Source of the DNA: CAG-390 sp045531455
Lineage (GTDB): Bacteria; Bacillota; Clostridia; Oscillospirales; CAG-272
Length of the DNA stretch: 18,766 nucleotides
Reading direction: 5' to 3'
Assembly (NCBI GenBank): GCA_045531455.1
Contig: JAZSEA010000117.1
Coordinates: forward strand, 1 to 18,766
A program made the translations under genes and the position numbers. The notes under the pieces were generated by a model. The model searched no databases and was not told the origin of the DNA. It was given only the letters and a program-made list of their open reading frames with translations. Every line of letters starts with the position of its first letter. Position 1 is the stretch's first letter. This document shows, one piece after another, positions 8,410 through 16,220 of this stretch.

Positions 8410-9318
8410 ATGAGACAGGAAATTTCAATTCCGCTTTCGAGCGGAAAGAAGATAAAGGTCAGATACGCGAAGGAGGACGTCTCGCCCGAGACCTATTACG
8501 ACCATATGCACGACCATTCGCTTCTCGAGGTCTGCATATTCCTTTCGGGAAAGATGCTTCATTTTTCGGGCGGACATACCTACCGACTCTCGCGCGGAGA
8601 GCTCTTTTTCGCGCGCCCCGGTGAGCTTCATTACGCGCTTGCCGCAGAAAAATCGGTTTACGAGAGGTATGCTTTCTGGGTGCCCGAGGATATTTTCGAC
8701 TTTCTGATCGGCGGCAGGGACTCGACGGTGTCGGTCTTCGGCGACGAAAAGCGCGGAGAGGGAAGGGTGTTCAGCCTCCGCGAGGGAATGCTTGACGGGC
8801 TTATCGAGCGGCTCGAGTATCTGCGCGATTCGATCCCGAGCGGCGATTCGGTCGTGATCTTCGCGCGCCTCTGCGAGGTCATAAGCTACATCAACAAGAG
8901 CGCGGACGAGTCGGATTCGGCTTACGGAAACGGAAGCCGCGAGATACCCGTGGTAATACACAACGTCATCCGCTACGTCCGTGACAATTATCAGACGATC
9001 ACGGGCATCGACGAGATCGCGGGCAGATTCTATATCAACCGCGATTATCTTACCCGAGTCTTTTCAAAATACACGGGAATGACGGTGCACGATTATATCC
9101 GCATCATCCGCATCAACCGCGCCCGCGCGATGCTTGCCGACAAAAAGGGCGTCACCGAGACGGCGTATGCCTGCGGCTTCAACAGCACCTCGTATTTCAT
9201 CCGCGTTTTCTCGAAGTCGGTTGGTATGACTCCCGCGAAATTCCGTACGGTCGGCGCAGAAATGCTCTCAAAACCCAACAACATTGTTGCGGGAATTAAA
9301 AAAAGTCGTAAAAGTTAA
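8410..9318 (+). CDS. AraC-family transcriptional regulator with cupin sensor domain
   Basis: A 302-residue protein of normal AraC length. Residues about 15-100 resemble the AraC ligand-binding cupin (HDHSLLEVCIFLSGK, then GELFFARPGELHY). Residues about 185-290 hold two helix-turn-helix motifs, the first at about 200-220 (IDEIAGRFYINRDYLTRVF) and the second near 250-272 (ETAYACGFNSTSYFIRVF), followed by the family signature SVGMTPAKFR. The start is chosen from GGAGA at 8398-8402. It sits just before a four-gene operon in the same direction, with no terminator in the 93-base gap, so it is the likely local activator and could be partly co-transcribed. The cupin suggests a small ligand, often a sugar, but the ligand cannot be read from sequence. 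Confidence 0.92.
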   Translation: MRQEISIPLSSGKKIKVRYAKEDVSPETYYDHMHDHSLLEVCIFLSGKMLHFSGGHTYRLSRGELFFARPGELHYALAAEKSVYERYAFWVPEDIFDFLIGGRDSTVSVFGDEKRGEGRVFSLREGMLDGLIERLEYLRDSIPSGDSVVIFARLCEVISYINKSADESDSAYGNGSREIPVVIHNVIRYVRDNYQTITGIDEIAGRFYINRDYLTRVFSKYTGMTVHDYIRIIRINRARAMLADKKGVTETAYACGFNSTSYFIRVFSKSVGMTPAKFRTVGAEMLSKPNNIVAGIKKSRKS

Positions 9319-9361
9319 ATTTTTGGTAGGAATATTAGTATCTACATATCAAAATTCGCGT

Positions 9362-9367
9362 TATAAT
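9362..9367 (+). promoter_or_regulatory. Candidate -10 box of the oxidoreductase operon, lacking a good -35
   Basis: TATAAT at 9362-9367 is a perfect -10 box, but the expected -35 position (9339-9344, TATCTA) is poor. Such promoters often need an activator, which fits the AraC gene just upstream. GTAG (9326-9329) and CTAC (9342-9345) form a weak inverted pair that could belong to an activator site. This is a suggestion, not a demonstrated site. Confidence 0.4.
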
Positions 9368-9411
9368 TAAGTTGATAATTATATTTTCATTCAGAGGAGT
9401 ACATATAAATA

Positions 9412-10710
9412 ATGGATAAGCTTACGTATTCGAGCACTCTCCCCTATCTCGGAGAGTATGACATCTGCGTTATCGGCGGAGGACCCGCAGGCGTTTGCGC
9501 CGCTATCGAAGCCGCACGCGAGGGCAAGAAGACCGTCATAGTTGAGACGACGGGTATGCTCGGCGGCATGGCAACCGCGGCACTTGTCGGACCCTTTATG
9601 ACCTGCTATGACAGCAAGGGCGAGGAGAGAGTCGTACGCGGACTTTTTGATGAGATCGTTGACCGAACCATCGAGATCAACGGAGCAATCTCGCCCGACG
9701 AGACCGATGCGCCGAGCGTTTATACCTCCTTCCTCAAGAAGTATCACCGCCGCGTCACGCCCTTCGATTCTTATGCGCTCCAGCTCGTTCTTGACAGAAT
9801 GTGCATCGAGGCGGGAGTCGAGATCTTCCTTTACACAAAGTACGTTGACAGCGTCCTTGAGGACGGTAAGATAAAGTCGATCGTTCTCGCGGCTCCCGAG
9901 GGACTTGTAGCTCTCAAGGCTGAGCTCTTCATCGACTGCACGGGCAACGCAGACGTAGCCGAAAAATCGGGCGTCCGTACCTGGTGGGGCTCGGAGGACG
10001 GTATGCTTCCTCAGCCCGGAACCCTCTTCTTTGAGGTCGACGATGCCGATGACGAGGCTTTCGAGGGCAGAGGCAAGCGTCCGACACAGCCCACAAAGTG
10101 CTACAGAAAGCCCATCCCGGGTACTTATAAGGTAAACCACTACCGCGTTTACGGCGTCAATGCCAACAGCGCGAGAAGTATGACCGACGCGCACATCGAG
10201 GCTCGTGAGCAGGTTCTCGATTCCTACAAGGATTTGCTTGAGACCGAGGGCTTTGAGCATTGCAAGATCACGCAGGTCGCTCCCGTGCTCGGTATCCGTG
10301 AGTCGAGACATATCGTCGGAAAGTACCGCCTGACGGTAAACGATATCTCCGAGGGCGTTTTCTTCGATGATACCGTCGTCGTTTTCGGCTATGGAATGGA
10401 TGTTCACAGCCGCGACGGTCAGATCTCGGGCGGCTTCCACGGAAAGACCGCAAGAAAATACACCATCCCCTACCGCTCGCTCGTTCCCGAGGGATGCTCG
10501 AACCTTCTCGTTGCGGGCAGACCGATCTCGGCTGAATCTCAGGCGGCGGGCGCGTTCAGAGTAATTCCCGCTTGTATGGCTATGGGTCAGGCTGCGGGTC
10601 AGGCTTGCGCTATCGCGCTCAATGCGGGCTGCGAGGTCGGCAATATTGATACCGATCTTCTCCGCGCAAATCTCCGCGCACACGGCGCGATCGTTGATTA
10701 CGAAAGCTAA
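9412..10710 (+). CDS. FAD-dependent oxidoreductase (FAD_oxidored family)
   Basis: A 432-residue flavoprotein. Near the N terminus is a Rossmann dinucleotide-binding fold: YDICVIGGGPAGVCAAIEAA with GGGPAG at 22-27, and acidic Glu45 ending the second strand. GMLGGMAT follows. A central FIDCTGNADVA motif and a C-terminal block from about residue 364 (NLLVAGRPISAESQAAGAF then MAMGQAAGQACAIA) are hallmarks of the FAD_oxidored family (PF12831). Members act on diverse, often uncharacterised substrates, and some sit in carbohydrate-use loci. The protein has no signal peptide, so it should be cytoplasmic. AGAGGAG lies 12 bases before the ATG, slightly far. It is the first gene of the operon, 27 bases before a secreted binding protein; the substrate is unknown. 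Confidence 0.85.
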   Translation: MDKLTYSSTLPYLGEYDICVIGGGPAGVCAAIEAAREGKKTVIVETTGMLGGMATAALVGPFMTCYDSKGEERVVRGLFDEIVDRTIEINGAISPDETDAPSVYTSFLKKYHRRVTPFDSYALQLVLDRMCIEAGVEIFLYTKYVDSVLEDGKIKSIVLAAPEGLVALKAELFIDCTGNADVAEKSGVRTWWGSEDGMLPQPGTLFFEVDDADDEAFEGRGKRPTQPTKCYRKPIPGTYKVNHYRVYGVNANSARSMTDAHIEAREQVLDSYKDLLETEGFEHCKITQVAPVLGIRESRHIVGKYRLTVNDISEGVFFDDTVVVFGYGMDVHSRDGQISGGFHGKTARKYTIPYRSLVPEGCSNLLVAGRPISAESQAAGAFRVIPACMAMGQAAGQACAIALNAGCEVGNIDTDLLRANLRAHGAIVDYES

Positions 10711-10737
10711 AATTTGATTAATAAAGAGGTTTTTGTT

Positions 10738-12213
10738 ATGAAAAAGAATTTCAGAATCCTGAGATCCCTTCTCTCGATTATGCTGGCTCTTCTGATGCTC
10801 TGCCCCATGCTTGCGGCTTGTGCCGAAACCGGCGGCGATGAGAGCTCCGAGACTCCCGAGGGCGCGGCTACAACGCTCGCTCCCGAGTCGGAGACTGTAG
10901 CGGAAACGACGAGAGACACCCTTCCCGAGCTCGATTTCGGCGGGGAAGAGGTCAATATCCTCTATTGGGAAAACGCGAACAATAACGAATTTTACGTTGA
11001 GGAGACCGACGGCACCGATATCAACGACGTCGTCTACAGACGTAACGAGAATGTACAGGAGCGTCTCAATTTCACCTTCGCCTGGAACGGACAGAAGGGT
11101 GCGAAGGGAAACCTTGATGATTTCGTAAACTATATGCGCAACGGCATCGATTCGGGCGAGAATATCGAGCTTGTCGCCGTACACAGTATGGTAATGGGCG
11201 CGGTTGCGGCTGCGGGCTATCTCCAGAACCTTGGCGACGTTGAGCATATCAACCTTGAGGCACCCTGGTGGCCGAAGGATCTTGTTGAAAATTCGACCAT
11301 CCACGGCAATATCTTTTTCGTATCGGGCGATATCTCGCTCAATACCCTGCTCGGAATGGAGGGTATGTTCTTCAATAAGGATATGACCGATTCCGATCTT
11401 TACACCCACGTTCACAACAAGACCTGGACCATCGAGCAGATGTTCACCGAAAGCCGCAATTCCTATAAGGATACTATGGGCGACGGTCAGAGCAAAGATG
11501 ACACGTTCGGATTCGTAACCTATTCGGGTATGATCAATGCCCTCTGTATCGGTATGGGTATCAGAATTACCGATAAGGACGAGGAGGGTATGATCAAGCT
11601 TTCGGAAAGCTACGTTTCCGAGAAGACGCAGGGTCTGCTTGAAACTCTTAACAATTATCTCTACAACGAGGACGCCTGGTACTATACATCGAGCTGGGAT
11701 AACGCCGCTGAGATATTCAGCGAGGGACGCACGCTCTTTACAATGGCGAGCGTTCGCTTCACGGTAAATCAGCTTGCAAGCAGCGACGTCAAGTACGGTA
11801 TCCTTCCCGCACCTCTTTACGACACGAACCAGGAAAGCTATCACACTCTGATGGCGAATACCTATACGATGTACGGTATCTCGATCAACTGCAAGGCGAC
11901 CTCCAAGTGCGGTGCCGTTATCGAGGCTATGGCGTCCGAGGGCTACCACACCGTAACCCCCGTTGTATTCGAGGTTGCGCTCAAGGCGCGTTATTCGGAC
12001 GACAGCAACGACGCTATGATGTTCGATAAGCTCCGCGAGAGCGTTGTTATGGAGATCGGTCTTGTATTCAGCGACGAGATCGGAGGTCTCCCCTCAAAGG
12101 CACTCTTCACTCTTGTAAACAACAAGAAGTCGGACTGGATGTCCTATATGAAGCAGTACGACAAGAAGATAACCAAGTATCTCAAGGAACTCAACGAGTC
12201 CTTCGACAAATAA
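10738..12213 (+). CDS. Extracellular solute-binding lipoprotein without a local transporter
   Basis: The 491-residue protein starts at the ATG at 10738, after AAAGAGG (10723-10729); an upstream TTG reading from 10714 is less likely. The signal peptide ends in lipobox LAAC with Cys28 as the predicted lipidated residue. A Ser/Thr/Glu-rich linker is followed by a domain resembling family 1 extracellular solute-binding proteins of ABC importers (VNILYWENANNNEFYVEE; later GMFFNKDMTDSDLYTHVH and KTWTIEQMF). These proteins bind sugars or other solutes outside the membrane. No permease or ATPase gene is seen on either side, so it either uses a transporter encoded elsewhere or acts as a sensor or surface receptor. 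It is the second operon gene, 21 bases before the next. Confidence 0.82.
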   Translation: MKKNFRILRSLLSIMLALLMLCPMLAACAETGGDESSETPEGAATTLAPESETVAETTRDTLPELDFGGEEVNILYWENANNNEFYVEETDGTDINDVVYRRNENVQERLNFTFAWNGQKGAKGNLDDFVNYMRNGIDSGENIELVAVHSMVMGAVAAAGYLQNLGDVEHINLEAPWWPKDLVENSTIHGNIFFVSGDISLNTLLGMEGMFFNKDMTDSDLYTHVHNKTWTIEQMFTESRNSYKDTMGDGQSKDDTFGFVTYSGMINALCIGMGIRITDKDEEGMIKLSESYVSEKTQGLLETLNNYLYNEDAWYYTSSWDNAAEIFSEGRTLFTMASVRFTVNQLASSDVKYGILPAPLYDTNQESYHTLMANTYTMYGISINCKATSKCGAVIEAMASEGYHTVTPVVFEVALKARYSDDSNDAMMFDKLRESVVMEIGLVFSDEIGGLPSKALFTLVNNKKSDWMSYMKQYDKKITKYLKELNESFDK

Positions 12214-12234
12214 ATCCCGAAAGGAAAAATAAAA

Positions 12235-13698
12235 ATGAAAAGAATTATTGCATCGGCACTTGCGCTTGTTCTTATGCTTTCTCTCGCGTCTTTCTGCGTT
12301 TCGGCTGAAAAGCTTGCGGGCTCGACGGCGGTTGACGTATGGGACGGCAGCTCGGCTGCGGGCTTCTCGGCAGGAAGCGGAACCCAGAGCGATCCCTACA
12401 TCATCAAGACGGGCGCGGAGCTCGATCTTCTTGCGGCAACCTGTATGGGCGGCGAGAAATACGAGGATACATATTTCAGACTTGAAGCCGACATCGACTG
12501 GGGCGGAAACGTATGGACTCCTATCGGATATGACACAAAGAACCTTTTTGCGGGTCACTTTGACGGAAACGGTCAGACCATCTATAACCTTGAGTGCTTC
12601 GAGGTATATTCGGGTCTCTTCGGCGTTGTCAAGGGCGGCTCTATCAAGAACCTCAAGGTTGATTATGCAACCTTCACGACCGACACAAGATACTGCGGCG
12701 CGATCTGCTCATGGATGAAGCTCACCGAGGTTGAGGGCGTATCCGTGGGCGAACACGTTGTCGTCAAGAGCTCGGATATTATGTCGAACACCGCGCAGAT
12801 GGGCGGATGCTTCGGTATCGTTCATTCCTCCACCGTTCAGGGCGCGACCTTCTACGGCTCTGTTGAATGCTACAGCGTAACGGGATCCTCCTTCATCGGC
12901 GGTATCGCGGGCGTTGTCGGCGGCGAGGGCTCGATCAAGTATTGCGTTAACTACGGTAAGGTCAAGAATATCAATCCCGCTACAGTTGCGGATGCAGTAT
13001 GCTATACCGGCGGTGTTGCAGGCGGTGTCGGCGCGTCGAGCGCGATCGGTACCGTTGAGTTCTGCGTAAACTACGGCGAGGTCGAATCTGTTGACGTTGC
13101 GGGCGGTGTTGCGGGACGTATCCACGTTGACAACAGCGTGCTCAAGAATTGCTACAACCTCGGAAGCGTTAAGGGTCAGAGAGTCGGTGCCGTTCTCGGC
13201 TACCTCTCCAAGCTCTACGTAATGGAGGGCAATATGGGCGTTGCTCTCGGCGATGCTTACAAGACTATCGGCGACGAGGTCGGAAGCACCGACGCAGCGT
13301 ATAAGGCTCCCGGCGAGGCTAATCTTAAGCTCTCCTCCGAGCCCACTATCACATCCGAATCCAACTTCTTCGAGGCTGAGGGTCAGACCAAGGTTATCGT
13401 TCCGATCTTCAATACCGTAACTCCCGTGGCACCCGCAGAGACCGATCCCGAGACCACCAAGGAGGTCACCACCGAGGCTCCCGTCGTTACCGATGAGCCA
13501 ACAGAGCCTGCGGAGACCGAGCCCGAGGGAACTCCCGCTCCCGAGGCAACCGATGCTCCCGAGGCAACCGAGGCTCCAAAGAACGAAACTCCTTCCACAA
13601 CCGCACCTAAGGAAGAGAAGGGCTGCGGCGGAGCTATGTCCTTTGCGGCTATCCTCCTCTGCATCATCCCCCTTGCAGTTATCACCAAAAAGCATTAA
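12235..13698 (+). CDS. Secreted GLUG-repeat surface protein with C-terminal membrane tail
   Basis: A 487-residue protein with a signal peptide (residues 1-24, FCVSA). Residues about 43-130 carry the usual opening of GLUG proteins: GSGTQSDPYIIKTGAELDLL, then DIDWGGNVWTPIGYDT, FDGNGQTIYNLE and GLFGVVKGGSIKNLKV. Further repeats begin with CVNYG at 237 and 277 and CYNLG at 306, suggesting a beta-helix. A long Thr/Pro/Glu/Ala linker (about 395-460) follows. The end is GCGGA (463-467), a hydrophobic stretch of about 17 residues and KKH, probably a membrane anchor or sorting signal without LPXTG. AAAGGA lies 9 bases before the ATG. The repeat style matches the N terminus of the giant protein at 352, suggesting related surface functions. 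The ligand is unknown. Confidence 0.85.
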   Translation: MKRIIASALALVLMLSLASFCVSAEKLAGSTAVDVWDGSSAAGFSAGSGTQSDPYIIKTGAELDLLAATCMGGEKYEDTYFRLEADIDWGGNVWTPIGYDTKNLFAGHFDGNGQTIYNLECFEVYSGLFGVVKGGSIKNLKVDYATFTTDTRYCGAICSWMKLTEVEGVSVGEHVVVKSSDIMSNTAQMGGCFGIVHSSTVQGATFYGSVECYSVTGSSFIGGIAGVVGGEGSIKYCVNYGKVKNINPATVADAVCYTGGVAGGVGASSAIGTVEFCVNYGEVESVDVAGGVAGRIHVDNSVLKNCYNLGSVKGQRVGAVLGYLSKLYVMEGNMGVALGDAYKTIGDEVGSTDAAYKAPGEANLKLSSEPTITSESNFFEAEGQTKVIVPIFNTVTPVAPAETDPETTKEVTTEAPVVTDEPTEPAETEPEGTPAPEATDAPEATEAPKNETPSTTAPKEEKGCGGAMSFAAILLCIIPLAVITKKH

Positions 13699-13709
13699 TT
13701 CAAAGAATA

Positions 13710-13739
13710 AGCTTCTGCCGACGTCGCTCGGCAGAAGCT
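13710..13739 (+). promoter_or_regulatory. Strong intercistronic hairpin
   Basis: AGCTTCTGCCGA (13710-13721) pairs perfectly with TCGGCAGAAGCT (13728-13739) around a 6-base loop. No T-run follows, so it is a poor terminator; it may protect the 3' end of the upstream message or tune expression of the next gene, whose ATG lies only 13 bases further on. Confidence 0.6.
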
Positions 13740-13752
13740 GTCTGTATAAAAA

Positions 13753-15891
13753 ATGATAAATATGTTTATTGAAAAACCGAATCTGCGCCTCCTCTCTCTG
13801 ATCCTTGCGATCTTGATGCTCGTGTTCGCACTCGTCGGATGTAACGGGGATCCCGCAGAGGAGAGCAGTACGCCCGACACGTCTACGGAGGCTCCCGTTT
13901 CGACATCGGGTATCCCCGAGGGATACAGCTTCGCGCTGACGCTTGATTATGCCGTTGTCCGCTCGGAAAAGGCGGGTCAGATGGCAAGATCTGCTTCGAT
14001 TGAGCTGAAAAACGAGCTTTCCGAGCTCTTCGGAAAGGATTTTTCTATCACAGAGGACTGGAAATCACCCGAGGAGGGCGCGCTTGAGATCCTTATCGGA
14101 TCGACAAACCGTCCCGAATCGCAGGCGGCTGTCGAAAAGCTCGGCGGAGAGCTTCGCTTTTCGCTGTCTGTCTCGGGCAAGAGCGTTGTAATTGCGTCTC
14201 CGAGCGACGCCATCATCCCCTACGCGGTCGATTACTTCCTCGATAACTTCGTTTATTTCGACAGCGAGAGTGCCACAGCCTATCTTCCCGCGGATCTTGA
14301 TTACGTCAGCGAGGTATTCTCGACTCTGAATATCGCGCTCGGCGGCAAGGCGCAGTACGGTATGGTATATTCGCAGAATGCGAACGATATCGTCAAGGCG
14401 GAGTACGTCAAGCTGCAGTCGGGTATCAATTCGATCCTTGGCAACAAATCGCAGATGATCAAGAACGATGCGCTCTCGAAGGCGGGCAAGTACAGCTCCG
14501 AGACACTCGAGATCCTTGTCGGAAGCACGGGTCATCCCGAAAATCCCGAGGCTCGCGCGCTCTATGACTTTGACGAATGCGGCTTCTGCGTTGTCGGAAA
14601 TAAGATCGTAGTCACGGGCAGAACGCTTCCCGCTACGTTTTATGCAGCCGAGAGATTCCTCGAGCTGCTCGAGGGCTCTGCAAGCACTGCCGAGGACGGA
14701 ACAAAGCAGATCCTCCTACCCTATGCCGAGCCCGTCATCTGGGAGTACAAGGAATACAGCAACGATATCCCCGAGATCGATCTGACTCTGACCGAGGCTT
14801 ACGATTGCGGCGACGATACCGTGACGCTTCTTTACGCCGATGCGGCTTATGCCGATTACGAGGCTTATATCGCAAAGGCGGAGGCTGAGGGCTTCAGCAA
14901 GCTGACCGAGCGCACCGCGGGTGCCGAGACACACGCGCGTCTCGAATCCGAGAAAGCCAAGACAAGGCTCTTCGTTTCCTACACGGCGGACGGCTTGCGT
15001 CTGACGACAGAGGATCTCAACGACAGAAATCTGCCGATCGCCTTTGAGGCGGATCAGTACGAGACTCCCCTTGCGATCACACAGCACGCGCTCAATTACG
15101 CGGCAACGGGCGGCAGTACGAACGGAATGTCCTACGTGCTTCAGCTTACCGACGGCTCATACGCAATCTGGGACGGCGGTTGGGCAGGCGACGCGAACGA
15201 TCTTTATCAGTTCCTCAAGCGCAATGCGCCGAGCGGAAGTACGCCGCATATAAGGCTCTGGATCTTCACGCATCTGCACGGCGACCATTCAAACTGCTTC
15301 CTTGAATTTGCCGAGGAATACGGCGCGGCTGTCGATCTCGATTACGTCGGAATAAACATCCCCGCGATCTGCAGTGATAACGAGGGAACGAGCATCTATA
15401 CCAACGGCAAGCTCAAGAATGCGCTGACGAAGTTCAAGAAGGCACAGGCGGTAAAGCTTCATACGGGTATGCTGATCCCGCTTCCCGGAGCAGATATCGA
15501 GGTCCTCCTGACTCACGAGGATCTCGGCGTAATGAATATCGTTTCGGGCTACAGAAACGACCAATCTGTCGTGACCCGCATTATTGCAAAGACGGATAAG
15601 GTCCTTCTGCCCGGTGACGCGCAGACGATCGCGGGCGATTATATCGTTGCCCGATACGGCGACTATCTGCAGAGTAACTACGTTCAGGTCGCGCACCACG
15701 GCTCGATCAACCACCCCACCTGCCTTGATTTTTATAAGGTCTGTAAGCCGACCTATGCGTTTTTCCCCGGCGCGCAGTCGAGATACAACGAAAACAAGAC
15801 CACTCCCGAGAATAAGTATATCATTAATCTCGTTGGAGCGAAGAACGTCTTCGTCGCCGATGGGGGAGATAAGACCATAACGCTGGATTAA
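13753..15891 (+). CDS. Lipoprotein with two GH67N/GH20b-like domains and a ComEC-like metallo-beta-lactamase-fold hydrolase
   Basis: A 712-residue protein. The signal peptide has lipobox LVGC with Cys30, so it should be anchored outside the membrane. Two related N-terminal modules carry EILIGSTNRPES (from 112) and EILVGSTGHPEN (from 253), each followed by a strand-rich segment and a helix; this pattern is seen in the small domain preceding catalytic domains in alpha-glucuronidases and beta-hexosaminidases. Residues about 450-712 form a metallo-beta-lactamase fold: HLHGDH (His507, His509, Asp511, His512), NDQSV (602-606), PGDA (Asp622) and AHHGS (His648-His649), closest to the ComEC/Rec2 type. 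Metal-binding residues look intact, so a hydrolase is likely; the substrate is unknown. The start has no clear Shine-Dalgarno; ATG at 13762 is an alternative. It is the last operon gene. Confidence 0.82.
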   Translation: MINMFIEKPNLRLLSLILAILMLVFALVGCNGDPAEESSTPDTSTEAPVSTSGIPEGYSFALTLDYAVVRSEKAGQMARSASIELKNELSELFGKDFSITEDWKSPEEGALEILIGSTNRPESQAAVEKLGGELRFSLSVSGKSVVIASPSDAIIPYAVDYFLDNFVYFDSESATAYLPADLDYVSEVFSTLNIALGGKAQYGMVYSQNANDIVKAEYVKLQSGINSILGNKSQMIKNDALSKAGKYSSETLEILVGSTGHPENPEARALYDFDECGFCVVGNKIVVTGRTLPATFYAAERFLELLEGSASTAEDGTKQILLPYAEPVIWEYKEYSNDIPEIDLTLTEAYDCGDDTVTLLYADAAYADYEAYIAKAEAEGFSKLTERTAGAETHARLESEKAKTRLFVSYTADGLRLTTEDLNDRNLPIAFEADQYETPLAITQHALNYAATGGSTNGMSYVLQLTDGSYAIWDGGWAGDANDLYQFLKRNAPSGSTPHIRLWIFTHLHGDHSNCFLEFAEEYGAAVDLDYVGINIPAICSDNEGTSIYTNGKLKNALTKFKKAQAVKLHTGMLIPLPGADIEVLLTHEDLGVMNIVSGYRNDQSVVTRIIAKTDKVLLPGDAQTIAGDYIVARYGDYLQSNYVQVAHHGSINHPTCLDFYKVCKPTYAFFPGAQSRYNENKTTPENKYIINLVGAKNVFVADGGDKTITLD

Positions 15892-16061
15892 ATGCAAAAT
15901 GCTAAATGCAAAATGCAAAATGAACCGATAATTTAATTTTGAAGTTCTATATAAACAAAGGACTGAATCCAAAAAATGATTCAGTCCTTTAATATTTAGA
16001 AAGATAAATGATGTTTTCTGCCAATTTTGCATTTTGCATTTTGCATTTTGCGTTTTGCATT
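15891..16061. repeat. 171-bp palindrome with GCAAAAT heptad arms
   Basis: Bases 15891-15922 are (GCAAAAT)-type heptad repeats, and 16030-16061 contain the reverse complement with only two mismatches in 32 positions. Extra heptads extend the right arm inward to about 16023. A separate terminator hairpin sits inside. The arms start right at the stop codon of the upstream gene. The element has no coding capacity and resembles a MITE or repetitive palindromic element. Confidence 0.75.
15957..15998. terminator. Operon terminator
   Basis: AAAGGACTGAATC (15957-15969) pairs perfectly with GATTCAGTCCTTT (15978-15990) around an 8-base loop. The right arm ends in TTT and is followed by AATATTT, so it should end the transcript that starts at the oxidoreductase gene. 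Confidence 0.75.
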
Positions 16062-16185
16062 GAGTTACAACACACCATCTACCATTATATCACACCTTAA
16101 TCAAGATGTCAAGAACAAATTCAGCGAAGTGCTTAAAATCGGCGCGTTGTACAAAAAAATTTGTATATTTTGTGCAATCTGTATA

Positions 16186-16214
16186 TTGCAATTATGAAAA
16201 TACTGTGCTATAAT
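16186..16214 (+). promoter_or_regulatory. Extended -10 promoter of the candidate RNA
   Basis: TTGCAA (16186-16191) and TATAAT (16209-16214) are separated by 17 bases, with TGC directly before the -10 box as in extended -10 promoters. Transcription should start near 16221. An inverted repeat, TGCAAT (16173-16178) and ATTGCA (16185-16190), overlaps the -35 box and may be an operator. The rest of 16062-16185 holds no gene. Confidence 0.75.
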
Positions 16215-16220
16215 ATAGTC

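Noticed and set aside
9319..9411. Terminator between the AraC gene and the oxidoreductase gene
   Set aside because: No stem of useful length with a T-run was found in the gap, so partial co-transcription is possible.
9391..11949. 852-codon open frame on the minus strand
   Set aside because: It is antisense to the oxidoreductase and binding-protein genes, which have clear family motifs. The frame stays open because the sense genes rarely use codons that read as stops on the opposite strand; its product is low in recognisable motifs.
12709..13695. 328-codon minus-strand frame, and similar frames at 7542-8267 plus and 15289-16032 minus
   Set aside because: All overlap well-supported genes and encode biased, motif-free sequence.
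13710..13739. Intrinsic terminator after the GLUG gene
   Set aside because: The stem is strong but no T-run follows on either strand, so it is listed as an intercistronic hairpin instead.
15891..16061. CRISPR array
   Set aside because: The units are 7 bases, contiguous and without spacers; the second block is inverted.
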